Shown piece after piece: positions 61,791-64,000 of a DNA stretch of 64,000 nucleotides (its first letter is position 1; each line of letters begins with the position of its first letter). The stretch lies in NCBI GenBank assembly GCA_964036295.1, contig OZ038462.1, positions 15,903,264 through 15,967,263 of the forward strand, written 5' to 3'. The notes under the pieces are model-generated. The model had not been told where the DNA came from and ran no database searches. It was given only the letters and a program-made list of their open reading frames with translations. Made by a program: the position numbers and the translations under genes. The DNA is from Plumapathes pennacea (Eukaryota > Cnidaria > Anthozoa > Antipatharia > Myriopathidae).

Positions 61791-61791
61791 G

Positions 61792-62782
61792 TCCGTATGC
61801 GTTTCGTTCATTCAAAAATCAAAAATATTGAAAATTGAATTCACTCCTGAAATGTGATTTAATCCTTTAATAACTACTTTGGGTTGATTTCAAATGCGGA
61901 TTTTTCGAAAATTGAATTCACCCGTCGATTCGATGCACTGAAACGTTTCTCATACCATTTTCGTTTGGCACGACGCCCTTTTCACGATAAATTCTGGTGC
62001 CGTGGCGTGGGTAGTGGGTAAGGCATCACGTCTAGTGAGGGGAGGGGACTTGAGACCATAGGAAACGGTGGTGAAGCCTAAAAAACTCGAACCAATTATT
62101 AATTCGGGCTGTTTGAATAGTAAAATGTATACATTAAAAAAGAATCCCGTGGTCCCTGGACAGATCCAAATTTGGAAAGTGAAAGCCTCGGCGACGTTTT
62201 TTTGTGTACCTCTCAGTTTTTCATGGAGTCGAACTCAATAGTTGCGTGGCCTCGGTATATTTTCTTTTTGGCTGTCTAATCTTCGAACGCTGGGTATCCA
62301 GCAGACTACCTCATGACACGAAAATATATTAAGCGAGCCCTTCGGTTCGCGAAAGGCTTCCTTCAAAGTTTTGAGGTTTGCTTCAATCTTGGAGGCCAAA
62401 GGAAGGAATGCTCGCAAGTCTCGAAGCAAATTAAGTGACCCACTACTCTGCTCGATACTCGGGTTAGTACGTGGTTATTCGAATACATGGGTGTCCAGTT
62501 ATGTTAGGCACTGCTAAAAAGAAAACACACCGTGGCCTAATTTTGACTTGAATCTCGGGTACACTGATAAGTGTATACAAATAAACGTCGGTAATCATCC
62601 GAACCGGTTTGGACACATGGCTGAGACTTGATCACCGTTCCTGTGGTCTCCCGTCCCCTCCCCTCAGTAGACTGACGTGATGACTCAGCCCACGACCCAC
62701 GCCACAGCACCAGAATTTACGGTGAAAAGGGCGTCGTGTCACAGTTTTCGAAAAACGGTATGAGAAGTGTTTCAGAGCATTT
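61792..62782. mobile_element. Long-TIR fold-back element C, right end truncated
   Basis: The left arm starts GGTCCGTATGCGTTTCGTTC, like elements A and B. Its inner part (61935-62065, including ttctggtgccgtggcgtggg) is inverse of 62637-62782. The outer part of the right arm is missing. The 570-bp centre has no recognised ORF. Confidence 0.65.
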
Positions 62783-62814
62783 ATCGACATTTGCACCATT
62801 TGTGGTGCAAGCAG

Positions 62815-63510
62815 CGCTTGTTACCAGAAATATATGTCAGGAAGTTGCTACCAAACATTGAATAAGCCGTCGTATTGCTCTCGGTTAGTCTAGATTCTTG
62901 TTTCGTTTGGTTTTTTTATTTTTATTTTTCTTATCCCCGGTTATAAATTACGCAGTCAGATCATAACATCATATAAATTACGCAAGCAAGACAACCTTGC
63001 TGCACGGTGTTTGCTCACTTACCTTTCCGAAGGCAACGTCGTCCTGGTGTAATAGTGAATATACCCTCTGTAATTGCAATACAAATAATGGTTATATATT
63101 ATAAAGAGTTGAGAATATATTATCTTCCCGTATCACCGAAACGAAACCGCTCACTGAAATATGCAAAAAGCTATACCTTAGTCGGCCTCCGTGCCCGGGG
63201 GAGGGGAGGTGATGGAGGACTCCCATATAAAAAGGACGGGGATGCTTGTTGTACCGCTTAGGGGTTAAAATTTCGGCTTTGGTACCGCTTAGGGTGCTCA
63301 ACATCAAACGCTAACATTTTTATGTGACGTTGTACAGTTTAGGGGTCGGGTGTCAGAGCAGCAAGGGATAAAGTGCCAGAAGATGTCTTCTTGTTATAGC
63401 AATTAAAGCCACCCCCCCCCCCCCCCCCCCCCGGGCCTCCGTATGACTTTAGCGAGCGAGTTTAAAACCGACGTAGAACTGATTACTTTGAAGTTGCTAG
63501 AACATTTGGC
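62815..63510. repeat. Dispersed segment, copy at 63 kb
   Basis: It is collinear with 29215-30070 but lacks the 155-bp MITE, so it supplies that element's empty site. It contains G/C-tract repeat copy 4 at about 63188-63437 (cccgggggaggggaggtgat to a 22-C tract). Confidence 0.7.
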
Positions 63511-64000
63511 ATGCTGGCATTATTCATGTCCAATACTGTCGACTTGTATGGACTCGTCAGTTGTCCATCCGTACGGATCGTACGAACTGCATAATAAATT
63601 CGCGAGTCGTAAAAAGAGTATACGATCCTATAATGTATTCACGGGTCGTAAAGAGCAACTACAGAATACTCCGCACCTACTGTTACAGTTTTTGGCACGC
63701 TTTTTAGAACGAGGAAAAAGACAAAAGGTCTCAATGATATATATTAAAATAAGATACGGGGTATTCTGTAAATTAGGTCCATCCGTACCGATCGTATAAT
63801 GAGCTCACGAGTCGTAAAAAAATGCCATCCATACGGGTCGTTTTTACAAGCTGCCCTGGCCATCGAAGCTCCTTCTCGAAAATACTCTAAGTGTCCCTAA
63901 TGACATTACGGATCGACAACGACCCATGAATACATTTGACGATCCATACGGATTGTATTCTTTTTAACGACTCGTGCCCAGTTATACGATTTGTACGATC
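63511..64000. repeat. Degenerate repeats built on 'gatcgtacga' and 'acgagtcgta'
   Basis: The phrases atccgtacggatcgtacgaa, cgcgagtcgtaaaaagag, cacgggtcgtaaagag, cacgagtcgtaaaaaaat and cgatccatacggattgta recur in both orientations to the window end. No gene is seen. Confidence 0.45.

Noticed and set aside
63511-64000. A CRISPR-like array of short repeats
   Set aside because: The repeats vary in sequence, spacing and orientation, and the DNA is eukaryotic.

Overview
The window reads as nuclear DNA of an animal, most likely an anthozoan cnidarian such as a stony coral. It is AT-rich, has GT-AG introns, animal-type genes (an F-box protein of the FBXO16 type and an ABCC/MRP transporter), LINE and Helitron copies, and many short hairpin transposons. 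Species assignment is inference; no organelle, bacterial or RNA gene was seen.

Layout. 1-8.9 kb: a divergent gene pair. An FBXO16-like gene runs leftward (4014 to about 937) and an unrecognised six-exon gene encoding 240 residues runs rightward (4408-7794). They share a 393-bp intergenic promoter region that contains a duplicated block. 8.9-16.5 kb: two tandem copies of a single-coding-exon, membrane-anchored acyltransferase of the HHxxxDG (condensation / alcohol acetyltransferase-like) superfamily. A third copy lies at 55.5-57.1 kb. All three are on the minus strand and share upstream and downstream flanks, so whole segments were duplicated. 16.5-20.2 kb: a block of (TA)n tracts and hairpin elements absent from the third copy. 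20.85-26.58 kb: a LINE with coiled-coil ORF1 and endonuclease/RT ORF2, flanked by an 11-bp target duplication; the third segment keeps the empty site. 26.9-29.1 kb: two adjacent long-TIR fold-back elements carrying a broken helix-turn-helix ORF. 30.6-35.5 kb: Helitron in Helitron, with a giant palindrome and Harbinger-type MITEs. 36.46-49.55 kb: a seven-coding-exon ABCC4-like transporter of 1,274 residues whose exons join in frame, with another Helitron in intron 1. 49.9-55 kb: dispersed repeats split by a Helitron. 59.4-64 kb: repeats, with a second copy of the 28.9-30.0 kb segment.

How it fits together. The intact genes are the F-box gene, its divergent neighbour, three acyltransferases and the ABC transporter. 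They are unrelated in function as far as the sequence shows. The acyltransferase family is a local lineage expansion. Most of the rest is nested mobile DNA, and several insertions can be dated relative to one another because an empty site survives elsewhere in the window.
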